From: Phycisphaerales bacterium
GTDB lineage: Bacteria > Planctomycetota > Phycisphaerae > UBA1845
Assembly: GCA_020639095.1 (NCBI GenBank)
Contig: JACKHH010000019.1
Span: 1 to 64,000 of the forward strand
Length of the DNA: 64,000 nucleotides
Direction of reading: 5' to 3'
Shown here piece after piece: positions 55,111 through 63,975 of this stretch. A program made the translations under genes and the position numbers. Below the pieces are notes generated by a model. It saw only the letters and a list, made by a program, of their open reading frames with translations, was not told the origin of the DNA and ran no database searches. Numbering within the stretch: the first letter of the stretch is position 1; each line of letters begins with the position of its first letter.

Positions 55111-55539
55111 ATGGTCCGTCGCAAACCCAATGCGGTGAAGGAACGCAACACGGCAGCGCGAAACATCCTCCTGGCTGAAGACAATGAGGAAATGCGGGCC
55201 ATGCTCGCGCTCGCCTTGCGGGATGCCGGCTACACGATCACCGAGTGTCCCGACGGCGTTGACCTGTTGATGCATCTCACGCCGCTCGTCGAACACACCG
55301 GCACCGTCGAATACGACTTGATCATCTCCGACATCCGCATGCCCGGCCTCACGAGTATGGAGATCCTGGAAGGCCTCACCGGAAACGACGCGATGCCGCC
55401 GGTCGTGCTGATTACCGCGTTCGGCGACAGCGAGACCCATGAAGCCGCTCGGCGATGTGGGGTGGCGGTCACGATCAACAAGCCGTTTGAGATTTCAGAC
55501 TTTCTCGCAGCCGTCGGCAAGGTCTTGCGGACGACGTGA
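55111..55539 (+). CDS. Single-domain response regulator (receiver only)
   Basis: The 142-residue protein is a CheY-like receiver with a short basic N-terminal tail. ILLAEDNEEMR carries the acidic pocket, DLIISDIRMPG has the phospho-acceptor Asp74, VLITAFGD carries the Thr switch and NKPFE the conserved Lys. No output domain follows. AGGAG lies 6 nt before the ATG at 55111. It closely resembles the receivers at 63022 and 63496 in spacing and in the ITAFGD and KPF motifs. It precedes the BON gene by 48 nt, so the two are probably co-transcribed. Confidence 0.88.
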   Translation: MVRRKPNAVKERNTAARNILLAEDNEEMRAMLALALRDAGYTITECPDGVDLLMHLTPLVEHTGTVEYDLIISDIRMPGLTSMEILEGLTGNDAMPPVVLITAFGDSETHEAARRCGVAVTINKPFEISDFLAAVGKVLRTT

Positions 55540-55587
55540 CTCCGCGAGGAAGCCGCACAAAGTCAGTCCACGAAAGGAGTGTGTGTC

Positions 55588-57081
55588 ATGCTACGTGCAA
55601 GGAATGTGATCTGGGTCGTTCCGCTGGTCTTCGCGATGAGCGCAAGCGGCGTACGGGCAGACGAGCGGCCTGACGATGCGCAATTGAAGCAGTGGGTGCA
55701 GAACGCGTTGCAGGAGGACCCGCGTGTCGAATCGTCGAAGATCGGCATCATGACGGGTGACGCAATCGTGACGCTCAGCGGCGCGGTGGACAACATCGCG
55801 GCCAAGAAGTACGCGGTACTCGAAGCCGAGAAAATCACGGGCGTCAAGGGCGTGATCGACAAGCTGGTGGTCGAGCCGAGTTTGCGACCCGATGCCGACA
55901 TCGCCGAGGGCGTACGTGTACGCCTTGCCGACAGCCCCACGCTCGGCAAGCGCAACCTCACGGTGGACGTGGTGAACGGTGCTGTGTGGTTACGCGGAGC
56001 CGTCGAAAACTGGGCCGAAAAGCAGAACGCCGAAATGCTCGCGGGCGAGGTGCGCGGCGCGCGGGCAGTCAACAACGAGTTGACGATCACCTACGCATCA
56101 CATCGCCCTGACGAGCAGATTCGCGCTGACGTGCTCGCTTCGCTCACGCGCGACGTCTATCTCGTGGGCTTACCGATCAGCGTCACGGTGCATGACGGCG
56201 TCGTGCAGCTTCGCGGGTCCGTGGGAAGTGCGTACGAACGCGAACGCGCAGCCAGTGCCGCGTGGGTTGGCAACGTCAAATCCGTCACGAACAACTTGAA
56301 TGTCGATTGGTGGGAGAACGAGGGTGTGCGCAAGACGTACCCCCTGCCGTCGGATTCCGACATTCAGAAGGCTGTCCGGTCGGAACTCTACAAAGACCTG
56401 CGTGTGGAGGATCCCTTCACCGTCACCGTCGCATGTGACTACGGCCACGTGACGCTGACCGGGTCGGTACCCACCTACTACCAGAAACGTCTCGCCGAGG
56501 AGGATTCGAAGGACGTCGTCGGTGTGGGCTGGGTGACCAACGACCTGCGCGTGGATGCGGACCGGCGTGATGATGTCACGCTCAAGAGCGACATCGAGTC
56601 GCGCTTCGACTCCGACTACCTGATCAACGGCCAGGACATTCGCATCGACGTGAAGGACGGCGTCGCCACGCTCGGTGGAAATACCAACACGTACCAGGAA
56701 CGCAGCCACGCTGTGGATGTGGCGTCGCGGGTGCCCGGCGTGGTTGACGTGACCAACGACATCTCGGTGAACTGGTTCGCCCGCTACACGGATGAGCATC
56801 TCAAACAGCGCATCGAGGATCGTCTCCAGCAGCACAACGCGACGCGCTGGATCGCGAATCGCGTGACGGTGAAGGTGGACGATGGAACCGCGTACCTCAC
56901 CGGACAGGTGCAGACCTGGGACGAACGCAAGGAGGCGGATCGCGTTGCGATCATGACGGACGGTGTAAAGTCGGTGGACAATCGTCTGCAAGTCGCAGGC
57001 GTGAACTATCCCTGGGCCGAGTGGAACTATCCCTTCGCCGACCTGGGCGCGTACGACCTCTACCTCGAACCGAAATCCTGA
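55588..57081 (+). CDS. Exported protein with six BON domains
   Basis: The 497-residue protein has a signal peptide (about 1-24, ending VRA) and six consecutive BON domains of about 65-75 residues, each with the pattern VxVxDGxVxLxGxVxxxxxxxxAxxxAxxVxGVxxVxNxLxV (for example DVVNGAVWLRGAVENWAEKQ and KVDDGTAYLTGQVQTWDERK). BON domains bind phospholipid or act in envelope stress proteins such as OsmY, which has two. AAAGGAG lies 8 nt before the ATG at 55588. Placed between a response regulator and stress-like genes, it probably helps the envelope withstand stress; that is inference. Confidence 0.88.
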   Translation: MLRARNVIWVVPLVFAMSASGVRADERPDDAQLKQWVQNALQEDPRVESSKIGIMTGDAIVTLSGAVDNIAAKKYAVLEAEKITGVKGVIDKLVVEPSLRPDADIAEGVRVRLADSPTLGKRNLTVDVVNGAVWLRGAVENWAEKQNAEMLAGEVRGARAVNNELTITYASHRPDEQIRADVLASLTRDVYLVGLPISVTVHDGVVQLRGSVGSAYERERAASAAWVGNVKSVTNNLNVDWWENEGVRKTYPLPSDSDIQKAVRSELYKDLRVEDPFTVTVACDYGHVTLTGSVPTYYQKRLAEEDSKDVVGVGWVTNDLRVDADRRDDVTLKSDIESRFDSDYLINGQDIRIDVKDGVATLGGNTNTYQERSHAVDVASRVPGVVDVTNDISVNWFARYTDEHLKQRIEDRLQQHNATRWIANRVTVKVDDGTAYLTGQVQTWDERKEADRVAIMTDGVKSVDNRLQVAGVNYPWAEWNYPFADLGAYDLYLEPKS

Positions 57082-57232
57082 CACAACCCCGCACGTGTGC
57101 CCAAAAGCCTCTCGCACGCCGCACGGCGTGCGGGGGGCTGACCACCGTGCGGCCACGAAGACTGCGGGCTACGGGAGCTAGCGGGGAACTCAATCTTACG
57201 TTGGGCAGCGTGATTGCCCGGAAGGTGCTGTG

Positions 57233-57772
57233 ATGAAAACCAACGGAACACATACAGATGGAAACGTCGCGGTTGAGGACGTGTCGAGCCTGATTCAGAA
57301 GTTGGCGTCGCCCGCGGGAATGACCCGGCTTCACGCGCGGGAAGCGCTGATCGATGCCGGTGACGACGCGGTGGACGCTTTGATTGAAGCGTTGCGCGAT
57401 AAGCGTGCCATCGTGCGCTGGGAAGCAGCCAAGGCGCTGGTGAACATCCCCCGCCGGCGGGCTGCACCCGCACTTGTAGACGCCCTTCAGGACAATGAGT
57501 TCGACGTGCGCTGGCTGGCGGCAGAGGCGTTGATCTCGCAAGGTCCGGACGCGCTTTTGCCGCTCATGGAAGCGCTGACGCAACATGCGGATTCCGTGTG
57601 GCTGCGTGAAGGCGCGCATCACGTGCTCAAGAGTTTGCGCGATCGCCATACCGCCGACGTGGTGAAGCCGGTGCTTGCTGCATTGGACTATTACGACGCC
57701 GATCTCAGCGCACCGGCAGCGGCACGCGACGCGATCGCATTGCTCAAGAAGCTGAATCACGAAATCAAATGA
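57233..57772 (+). CDS. HEAT-repeat protein
   Basis: This 179-residue cytosolic all-helical protein contains about four HEAT (PBS-lyase-type) repeats: ARREALIDAGDDAVDALIEA-like units with RWEAAKALVNIP, RWLAAEALISQG and LREGAHHVLKSL. Such repeats mediate protein binding and occur in phycobilisome lyases and many signalling proteins; no lyase role is implied. GGAAGG lies 7 nt before the ATG at 57233. The 17M-like gene follows directly, its ribosome-binding site overlapping this gene's stop codon. Confidence 0.82.
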   Translation: MKTNGTHTDGNVAVEDVSSLIQKLASPAGMTRLHAREALIDAGDDAVDALIEALRDKRAIVRWEAAKALVNIPRRRAAPALVDALQDNEFDVRWLAAEALISQGPDALLPLMEALTQHADSVWLREGAHHVLKSLRDRHTADVVKPVLAALDYYDADLSAPAAARDAIALLKKLNHEIK

Positions 57773-57786
57773 AAGGAGTACCAATC

Positions 57787-58314
57787 ATGAATGCCACCAG
57801 TGTTGTTGCGGTATTTGGAACGCATTCGGAAGCGGAACTCGCGGTGAAGGATTTGCAGCGCGGGGGATTCGACATGAAGAAGCTCTCGATCGTCGGCAAG
57901 GACTGCCATACCGAGGAGCACGTCGTCGGCTTTTACAATGCCGGTGACCGCATGAAGTATTGGGGCAAGCTCGGCGCATTCTGGGGCGGGCTGTGGGGTC
58001 TGCTGTTTGGCTCGGCGTTTTTCTGGATACCGGGCATCGGCCCGCTGGTCGTCGGTGGTCCGCTGGCAGCGTGGATTGTCGGCGCGCTTGAAGGGGCTGC
58101 CATTGTGGCTGGCGTCAGCGCTTTGGGTGCGGGGCTGTACAGCATCGGCATCCCGAAGGATAGCGTGCTCAAGTATGAACAGGACGTAAGGAACGACAAG
58201 TACGTCCTCGTCGCACACGGAACCGCCCGTGAAGTCGAACGCGCCAAGAGCATTCTCGATGCGTCCAAGGCGCACGAAGTGGAGTCGTTCGTCGAGGCGC
58301 CGGCTGGCGTCTAG
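57787..58314 (+). CDS. General-stress-protein-17M-like protein with Gly-zipper membrane segment
   Basis: The 175-residue protein starts with an MNATSVVAVFGTHSEAELAV domain like the N-terminus of Bacillus general stress protein 17M. A long hydrophobic Gly-rich stretch follows (about 60-125: WGKLGAFWGGLWGLLFGSAF, PGIGPLVVGGPLAAWIVGAL), probably two or three membrane passes. The C-terminus is a soluble YVLVAHGTAREVERAKSIL segment. It could be an envelope stress protein. AAAGGAG lies 8 nt before the ATG at 57787 and overlaps the end of the HEAT gene, indicating an operon. A strong terminator follows. Confidence 0.82.
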   Translation: MNATSVVAVFGTHSEAELAVKDLQRGGFDMKKLSIVGKDCHTEEHVVGFYNAGDRMKYWGKLGAFWGGLWGLLFGSAFFWIPGIGPLVVGGPLAAWIVGALEGAAIVAGVSALGAGLYSIGIPKDSVLKYEQDVRNDKYVLVAHGTAREVERAKSILDASKAHEVESFVEAPAGV

Positions 58315-58361
58315 CTGCGGAATTTGAGATGAAAAGTCGCCGGTTGGGGGGATGCTTGGCG

Positions 58362-58403
58362 CTGGAGCGACGGACGCGGGTGTCCGTCGCTCCAGACTTT
58401 TTT
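58362..58403 (+). terminator. Rho-independent terminator of the BON-HEAT-17M operon
   Basis: A perfect 14-bp stem (CTGGAGCGACGGAC and its complement) with a 6-nt loop is followed by AC and TTTTTT. Confidence 0.93.
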
Positions 58404-58488
58404 GTAGTTCCCGGCTGATGGATGCGGCAATCGCGCATATCATCCTTGATCGCGAAAGACAGCTTCCGGTTGGAATGAAGGTTGCGGC

Positions 58489-59973
58489 ATGAAACTCACG
58501 CTCAAGCTGATGGCTGTGATCGTCGCGGGGATCATCGGGCTGACCGTGCTGAACGCGTATCTCACCGTGCGGCGGGAAGTGCGCCTCTTCGACAGCGACA
58601 TGGAACGCGATGCGCAGGTGCTCGGGCGCAGCATGCGCAACCTCATCGAGGAGTTGTGGCAGGTGAGCGGCGAGGAGCGGGCGCTCGCGATCATCGACGG
58701 TGTCAATGGCGACGGCCACGTCATCAAGATGCGCTGGGTGTGGCTCGACGCGCAAGCCGATGGAAAACACAAACCCGCGATTCCGCTCGCGGACCTCGCT
58801 CCCGTCGTGCAGGGCAAGGAACTTTCGATCAAGAAACCCAAAGCGGGTGATGCCGGTTTTCGCTATACCTATGTGCCCGTACACACGGGTTCGAGTCGGC
58901 CTGGAGCACTGGAATTGTGGGAGAGTCTTGTTGAACTCTCGCAGTACACCGGGAGCACGATTCGCCGAGCGGTCGTCTTGAGCGGTGGGATCATCCTGCT
59001 GGGCGGTGTGACGGCCCTTGCGTTCGGCTTGTTGTTCGTGGGTCGTCCACTGCGTCAGCTATCGGAAAAAGCCGTGCGGGTCGGTACCGGTGACTTCTCC
59101 GGTCCGCTGCACCTGCCGGGCCGAGACGAGTTGAGCGGACTGGCGTCGACAATCAACACCATGTGCGATCAGCTTGTCGAGTCGCACAAGCAGATCATCA
59201 GCGAAAGCGAAGCGCGCATCGCCGCTCTTGAACAACTGCGCCACGCCGATCGTTTGAAAACCGTCGGGCGCTTGGCGTCAGGCATTGCGCACGAACTGGG
59301 CACACCGCTCAACGTCGTCGGCGGGCGCGCAACGATGATTGCCGGAGGCAAGCTCACCGACGCAGAGGTGGTTGAGAATGCCCGAATCATCAAATCGCAA
59401 TCGGACCGCATGGCCACCATCATCCGCCAACTGCTCGACTTCGCGCGGGCGCGTTCGCAGCAACGCGAACGCATCGATTTACGGACGATTGCTTCGCAAA
59501 CCGTGGACCTGCTCACCTCGCTTGCGCGCAAACGCAACGTGAACCTCGTGAACGATCCAGCGGCTGACCCGATATGGGCGACAATCGACTCCGGGCAAAT
59601 CCTGCAAGTGCTCACCAATCTGGTGATGAACGCGACGCAGGCAATGCATCACGCGGGCAACGTCACGGTGAGCACAGCATACGCCACAGCCACACCGCCC
59701 GATCAGCAGGAACCTGCCGAAAGCGAGTACGTCTGCCTGCGGGTTACGGACGAAGGTGAAGGCATCGCACCGGACAGCATTCGGCAGGTTTTTGAGCCAT
59801 TCTTCACGACGAAGGACGTTGGCGAAGGAACGGGCTTGGGTTTGTCGATCGCGTATGGCATCATTCGCGAACACGGCGGATGGATTGACGTGCAGAGCGA
59901 AGTGGGCAAGGGCAGCTGCTTTTCGGTGTATCTGCCGCGGGAGGCGAACGCATGCGACCGCGAATCCTCGTAG
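58489..59973 (+). CDS. NtrB-type sensor histidine kinase with HAMP domain
   Basis: The 494-residue kinase has membrane helices at about 5-25 and 162-185, around a ~135-residue periplasmic sensor of unknown type. A HAMP domain (VGRPLRQLSEKAVRVGTGDF) follows, then GIAHELGTPLN with phospho-His 268. The HATPase has LTNLVMNATQAM, DEGEGIAPD and GTGLGLSIAYGI. The HisKA and HATPase sequences are closest in style to NtrB/ZraS kinases that partner sigma-54 activators. The downstream activator gene overlaps its 3' end by 22 nt, so the two almost certainly form one system. The signal sensed is unknown. Confidence 0.92.
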   Translation: MKLTLKLMAVIVAGIIGLTVLNAYLTVRREVRLFDSDMERDAQVLGRSMRNLIEELWQVSGEERALAIIDGVNGDGHVIKMRWVWLDAQADGKHKPAIPLADLAPVVQGKELSIKKPKAGDAGFRYTYVPVHTGSSRPGALELWESLVELSQYTGSTIRRAVVLSGGIILLGGVTALAFGLLFVGRPLRQLSEKAVRVGTGDFSGPLHLPGRDELSGLASTINTMCDQLVESHKQIISESEARIAALEQLRHADRLKTVGRLASGIAHELGTPLNVVGGRATMIAGGKLTDAEVVENARIIKSQSDRMATIIRQLLDFARARSQQRERIDLRTIASQTVDLLTSLARKRNVNLVNDPAADPIWATIDSGQILQVLTNLVMNATQAMHHAGNVTVSTAYATATPPDQQEPAESEYVCLRVTDEGEGIAPDSIRQVFEPFFTTKDVGEGTGLGLSIAYGIIREHGGWIDVQSEVGKGSCFSVYLPREANACDRESS

Positions 59974-61325
59974 TCGATGACGACCAGGCGATGTGCGATT
60001 TGGTCGCGTGCGAACTGTCGCGCCGCGACTTCACCGTGGCGGTGCGCACCTCGGCGGAGGACGCGTTCGCCGCGCTACAGGCGGAGGACTTTGACGTCGC
60101 GCTGACCGACCTGAACATGCCGGGCATGAGCGGCATCGAGTTGTGCGAGCGTGTGGTGGCGAACCGGCCTGACGTTCCCGTGGTGGTGATTACCGCGTTC
60201 GGCAGCCTGGAGTCGGCGGTGGCGGCATTGCGGGCTGGGGCGTATGACTTCGTCACGAAACCGATTGAGATGGACCTCTTGGCGCTTGCGCTCAAGCGGG
60301 CGGCTGAGCATCGCGGATTGCAGGAGAAGGTCAAGCTGCTCGGTGAAGCCGTGGAGCAATCGCAGCGTTTCGAAGAGTTACTCGGCGCGAGTCCACCGAT
60401 GCGCAGGCTGTTTGATGAGCTGGGCCGCCTCGCGAATTCCGACGCGTCCGTACTCATCATCGGCGAAAGCGGAACGGGAAAGGAATTGGCGGCCCGGGCC
60501 ATTCACGAACGCAGCAACCGGTCCGAGGGGCCGTTCGTCGCAATCAACTGCGCTGCCCTACCCGACACGCTCCTGGAAGCCGAGCTTTTCGGCCACACCA
60601 AAGGCGCGTTCACCGATGCCCGCAGCGCGCGCAAGGGTTTGCTGCTCGAAGCCAACGGCGGATCGCTCTTGCTCGACGAACTCGGCGATATGCCGCTCGC
60701 ATTGCAACCGAAGCTGCTGCGGGCGCTTGAGGAACGGCGTGTGCGTCCGGTGGGTGGCAACGAGGAGGTGCCCTTCGACGTACGCATTCTCGCGTCGACG
60801 AATCACGATCTCGAAACCGCGGTCGAAGAAGGCCGCTTTCGCGAGGACCTATTCTTTCGCGTCAACGTCATCACTGTGAACCTGCCCCCGCTGCGTTCGC
60901 GCGGGACGGATGTGCTCCTGCTTGCGCAGCACTTTCTCAAGCGTTTTGCCGCGACTTCGAATAAAGACGTCACCGGCATATCCGATGCAGCCGCTGAGAA
61001 ACTGTTGGGCTATTCCTGGCCCGGCAACGTGCGTGAGTTGCGCAATGCGGTCGAGCGCGCTGTCGCGCTGACGCGATTTGATAAGCTGGCTGTGGAAGAC
61101 TTGCCCGAGAAGATCCGCGCGTATCGCAGTTCACAAGTAATTGTCGGCGGCGATGATCCCGCGGAACTCGCGTCAATGGAGGAAGTCGAACGCCGCTACA
61201 TTCAGCACGTGCTCAAGACGGTCGGCGGGAACAAGACGCTGGCGGCGCAGGTGCTTGGGTTCGACCGGAAAACGCTCTACCGCAAACTCGCAGCCTACGA
61301 TGGCGCGGGTAACGCCAAGGAATGA
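59952..61325 (+). CDS. NtrC-type sigma-54-dependent response regulator
   Basis: The 457-residue protein has a receiver (1-120, phospho-Asp53, ITAFG, KPIE). An AAA+ domain follows (about 140-375) with Walker A GESGTGKE at 171 and the sigma-54 contact loop at 218-223. A Fis-type helix-turn-helix closes it (VGGNKTLAAQVLGFDRKTLY). It would activate sigma-54 promoters when phosphorylated by the kinase upstream. The contact loop reads GAFTDA rather than GAFTGA, a variant seen in some family members. Target promoters were not found. It is convergent with mgtE, 6 nt apart. Confidence 0.94.
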   Translation: MRPRILVVDDDQAMCDLVACELSRRDFTVAVRTSAEDAFAALQAEDFDVALTDLNMPGMSGIELCERVVANRPDVPVVVITAFGSLESAVAALRAGAYDFVTKPIEMDLLALALKRAAEHRGLQEKVKLLGEAVEQSQRFEELLGASPPMRRLFDELGRLANSDASVLIIGESGTGKELAARAIHERSNRSEGPFVAINCAALPDTLLEAELFGHTKGAFTDARSARKGLLLEANGGSLLLDELGDMPLALQPKLLRALEERRVRPVGGNEEVPFDVRILASTNHDLETAVEEGRFREDLFFRVNVITVNLPPLRSRGTDVLLLAQHFLKRFAATSNKDVTGISDAAAEKLLGYSWPGNVRELRNAVERAVALTRFDKLAVEDLPEKIRAYRSSQVIVGGDDPAELASMEEVERRYIQHVLKTVGGNKTLAAQVLGFDRKTLYRKLAAYDGAGNAKE

Positions 61326-61331
61326 CTGCCG

Positions 61332-62666
61332 TCACAACAGCGTGCCGTGCAGCACAACGCTCGCAACGCTCAGATAAATCACCAATCCTGACACGTCGAC
61401 CAGCGTCGCGACAAACGGCGCGGACGCACTTGCCGGGTCAAGTCGAAACGCACGCAGCAAGAATGGCAGCATGCAGCCCGCCAAACTGCCCCACATCACC
61501 ACGCCGATGAGACTGGCAGCCACCGTCACCGCAACCAGCACGTAATGCTCGCCGTAGAGCGGTGCGTGCCTGGCGGCACGATAGAGGTATTCCCAGGCGA
61601 GGATGCGTACCAGCGCAATGCACGCCAGCACCATCCCCAGCGCAAACCCGGTCAAGGCTTCACGTCGCGCCACGCGGAACCAGTCACGCAGTCGCACGTG
61701 TCCCAGCGCCATCGCGCGAATGATCAGCGTCGATGCCTGCGAACCCGAGTTTCCCCCACTGCTCACAATCAACGGAATAAACAGCGAAAGCACGACTGCC
61801 CGAGCAAGTTCGTGCTCGAAAAACGCCATCGCCGTCGCGGTAAATGACTCGCCGACAAACAGAATCGCGAGCCACCCCACGCGTTTGCGCACCATCGCCA
61901 GCGGGCCAAGCTGAAGATAAGGCCGCTCTAGCGCGGACATACCACCGAGCTTGTGAATGTCCTCGGTGTGCTCCGCATTGACCACGTCCAGAATATCGTC
62001 AGCCGTGATGACGCCCTTCATGTGCCCTTCCGCGTCGAGCACGGGCAACGCGAACAGGTCATGTCGCGCGAAGATGTGGCTGATCTCCTCCTGGTCCATG
62101 TCCGCGGGCACAGCCACGGGCTTTGCGTTCATCACGTCGGTCACGTGCTGACCGGGCGCCGCACTGATCAGATCGCGAAACGGAACTACGCCAAGCAGCT
62201 TCTGCTGCGCGTCGAGCACATACGCGTAATGCACCGCCACGATCAACTCGCGAATCTGGCGGCGCAGGTAGGCAATAGCTTCGTCGGCGCTCATCTCCGG
62301 ACGGAGGCGGTAGAAATTGGGGTTCATCAACCCGCCGGCTGCGTCCTCCGCATACGCCAGCAATGCCGTCACCTGCGCCCGCACCGACTTGTCGAGCATC
62401 CCCATCAAGTGGTCGCGCGTTTCCGCGTCCTCCGCCTGTTGCACAAGGTCGGCTGCATCGTCGGGATCGAGCAGGCGAACCCAAAGGCGCTGCTCCTGCG
62501 GGTCCATCTCCGCGAGCAGTTCGAATTGACTCGGTGAACTCAGCGCCTCAAAGAGGTCTTCAGCCTGGGCGCGCCCGAGCAGCGAGAACCCCTCAAGTCG
62601 CTCGTGCGGCGTGAGTACGGGCCAAGCCTCATGCAGTTCGCTGCGGGTAAGCGTGTCGCTCGTCAC
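61332..62666 (-). CDS. mgtE: Magnesium transporter MgtE, GTG start
   Basis: The 444-residue inner-membrane Mg2+ channel has the complete layout. The N domain (about 1-110) includes LLDPDDAADLVQQ, and paired CBS domains (about 120-245) include VLPVLDAEGHMKGVIT-like segments. A plug helix leads to five membrane helices (about 265-444) with SGGNSGSQASTLIIRAMALG, the pore motif. N and CBS domains sense cytosolic Mg2+ and close the channel when it is plentiful. The start is a GTG at 62666 with AAGG 8 nt upstream. No M-box riboswitch was noticed upstream. Confidence 0.93.
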   Translation of the reverse strand: MTSDTLTRSELHEAWPVLTPHERLEGFSLLGRAQAEDLFEALSSPSQFELLAEMDPQEQRLWVRLLDPDDAADLVQQAEDAETRDHLMGMLDKSVRAQVTALLAYAEDAAGGLMNPNFYRLRPEMSADEAIAYLRRQIRELIVAVHYAYVLDAQQKLLGVVPFRDLISAAPGQHVTDVMNAKPVAVPADMDQEEISHIFARHDLFALPVLDAEGHMKGVITADDILDVVNAEHTEDIHKLGGMSALERPYLQLGPLAMVRKRVGWLAILFVGESFTATAMAFFEHELARAVVLSLFIPLIVSSGGNSGSQASTLIIRAMALGHVRLRDWFRVARREALTGFALGMVLACIALVRILAWEYLYRAARHAPLYGEHYVLVAVTVAASLIGVVMWGSLAGCMLPFLLRAFRLDPASASAPFVATLVDVSGLVIYLSVASVVLHGTLL

Positions 62667-63021
62667 AATCCGTGCCTTTACGGAAGCGGGTGTCTTGCTC
62701 GCGTCGCTTTCACCGCGGCGCGCTCATGCAGCGATTATAAGCTGCACGCGAATTGTCGAAACAGCTTGCTCGCGCGGCATCCTGCCCCACCGTGGCAAAA
62801 GGCAACGCATCTTAGCCGTCCTTCCAGTCTATTCGTAACCGTTGGGTCACGGATGCACATCGCCGCGTCGCCCGATCCTCGCAACCTTCACACGAAAACG
62901 CGTGCAATCGTCACGCTTCGCGGACGCTGGGCGAATTCCGCCAGCGCGGCACGCGGTTTGCCCTAAGTCCCCCCGGAGCCGCGAAGGGGGCGCAATGCGC
63001 TGAGGCTCCGGGAGGTTTCGG
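62667..63021. other. Divergent gap between mgtE and the 63022 regulator
   Basis: About 355 nt with no gene seen. The only clear element is the hairpin at 62972-63012, next to the start of the regulator gene. Confidence 0.4.
62972..63015 (+). promoter_or_regulatory. Hairpin overlapping the ribosome-binding site of the 63022 gene
   Basis: CCCGGAGCC (62972-62980) is the exact complement of GGCTCCGGG (63004-63012). The right arm covers the first two bases of GGAGG at 63011-63015, 6 nt before the ATG. A small inner hairpin GCGC-AAT-GCGC lies in the loop. Confidence 0.45.
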
Positions 63022-63474
63022 ATGAAGCGCCAAATGAGTGAACCACTGATGCAAACCAGCATGCGAGGCAACAACCTGGGACGCGCCCGCAGACCGCGAA
63101 TCCTCCTCGCCGAGGACAACGAGGACATGCGGGCATTGCTCAGTCAGGCGCTGCGTGCGAACGGGTACGACGTTGTCGAGTTGCCCAACGGAACGCTGCT
63201 GGAGATGCGGCTGACGTCGGAGGCACGCAAAGGGTTTGACGCGGTGATCTCCGACATTCGCATGCCGGGCGTATCTGGTCTCGATGTGCTCGCGCAGCTC
63301 CGTAAGTTCCCCGACGCCCCACCGATGATTCTGATCACCGCGTTTGGCGATCGGGAGACGCACGGGCTGGCGCAGCGACTTGGCGTGGCTGCGATGTTCG
63401 ACAAGCCCTTCGACATCGACGCCCTGCTTACGGAATTGCGGCGGGTTGCTCCGCTGGGAACAGGCGACGCGTAG
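63022..63474 (+). CDS. Single-domain response regulator
   Basis: The 150-residue protein is a receiver with a 25-residue basic N-terminal extension. It has ILLAEDNEDMRALL, phospho-Asp78 in AVISDIRMPGVSG, MILITAFGD and DKPFDIDALL. No output domain is present, so it must act by protein contact or as a phosphate carrier. GGAGG lies 6 nt before the ATG. The gene for a third similar receiver starts 21 nt after its stop. The three single-domain regulators in this part of the window look like recent duplicates. Confidence 0.88.
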   Translation: MKRQMSEPLMQTSMRGNNLGRARRPRILLAEDNEDMRALLSQALRANGYDVVELPNGTLLEMRLTSEARKGFDAVISDIRMPGVSGLDVLAQLRKFPDAPPMILITAFGDRETHGLAQRLGVAAMFDKPFDIDALLTELRRVAPLGTGDA

Positions 63475-63495
63475 GTCAATCAAACAGGAGCCCCC

Positions 63496-63975
63496 ATGCT
63501 GCCCGACCCAACCAACTTGCAAGCCAACGGCAAAACCCAATTGGATTTGCGCAAGCAGGGCCCGCCGCGCATTCTGCTGGCTGAGGACGATCGCGAGATG
63601 CGCAGCCTGTTGACCGAAACCTTAAGCCGAGCCGGCTACATGGTTGAAGCGTTGGAGGATGGGTTGGAGTTGATGGATCAACTTGCGGAGTACTTGGCGC
63701 CGGAGCAGCACAAGCGCGTTGACCTGATCATCTCGGACCTGCGCATGCCCTGGGTGGACGGCATGGAGGTGTTGCGAACGATCGGGCGCTACATCGGGTA
63801 CCCGCGCATGATCCTGATCACCGCCTTCGGCGACGACGAAGTACACGCCGAAGCGAAACGGCTCGGCGCGGCAGCCGTCATGAACAAACCGTTCGACGTC
63901 GATGCCCTGCTCGCGCGGGTGCGGGAAATCATTCCCAACGAAAGCGGGACGGATGACGCGGAGCTGTCGAGATAG
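63496..63975 (+). CDS. Single-domain response regulator
   Basis: The 159-residue receiver has ILLAEDDREMRSLL, phospho-Asp81 in LIISDLRMPWVDG, MILITAFGDDE and NKPFDVDALLARV, plus a short acidic tail. AGGAG lies 6 nt before the ATG. It is probably in one operon with the 63022 gene. Another AGGAGG (63974-63979) overlaps its end, with possible starts at 63991 (TTG) and 63994 (ATG), so a further gene may begin at the window edge. Confidence 0.88.
   Translation: MLPDPTNLQANGKTQLDLRKQGPPRILLAEDDREMRSLLTETLSRAGYMVEALEDGLELMDQLAEYLAPEQHKRVDLIISDLRMPWVDGMEVLRTIGRYIGYPRMILITAFGDDEVHAEAKRLGAAAVMNKPFDVDALLARVREIIPNESGTDDAELSR

Noticed and set aside
57421..57440. GGAAGCAGCCAAGG resembles the conserved loop of SRP (4.5S) RNA
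   Set aside because: It lies in frame inside the HEAT-repeat gene (Glu-Ala-Ala-Lys) and no flanking complementary helix is present.
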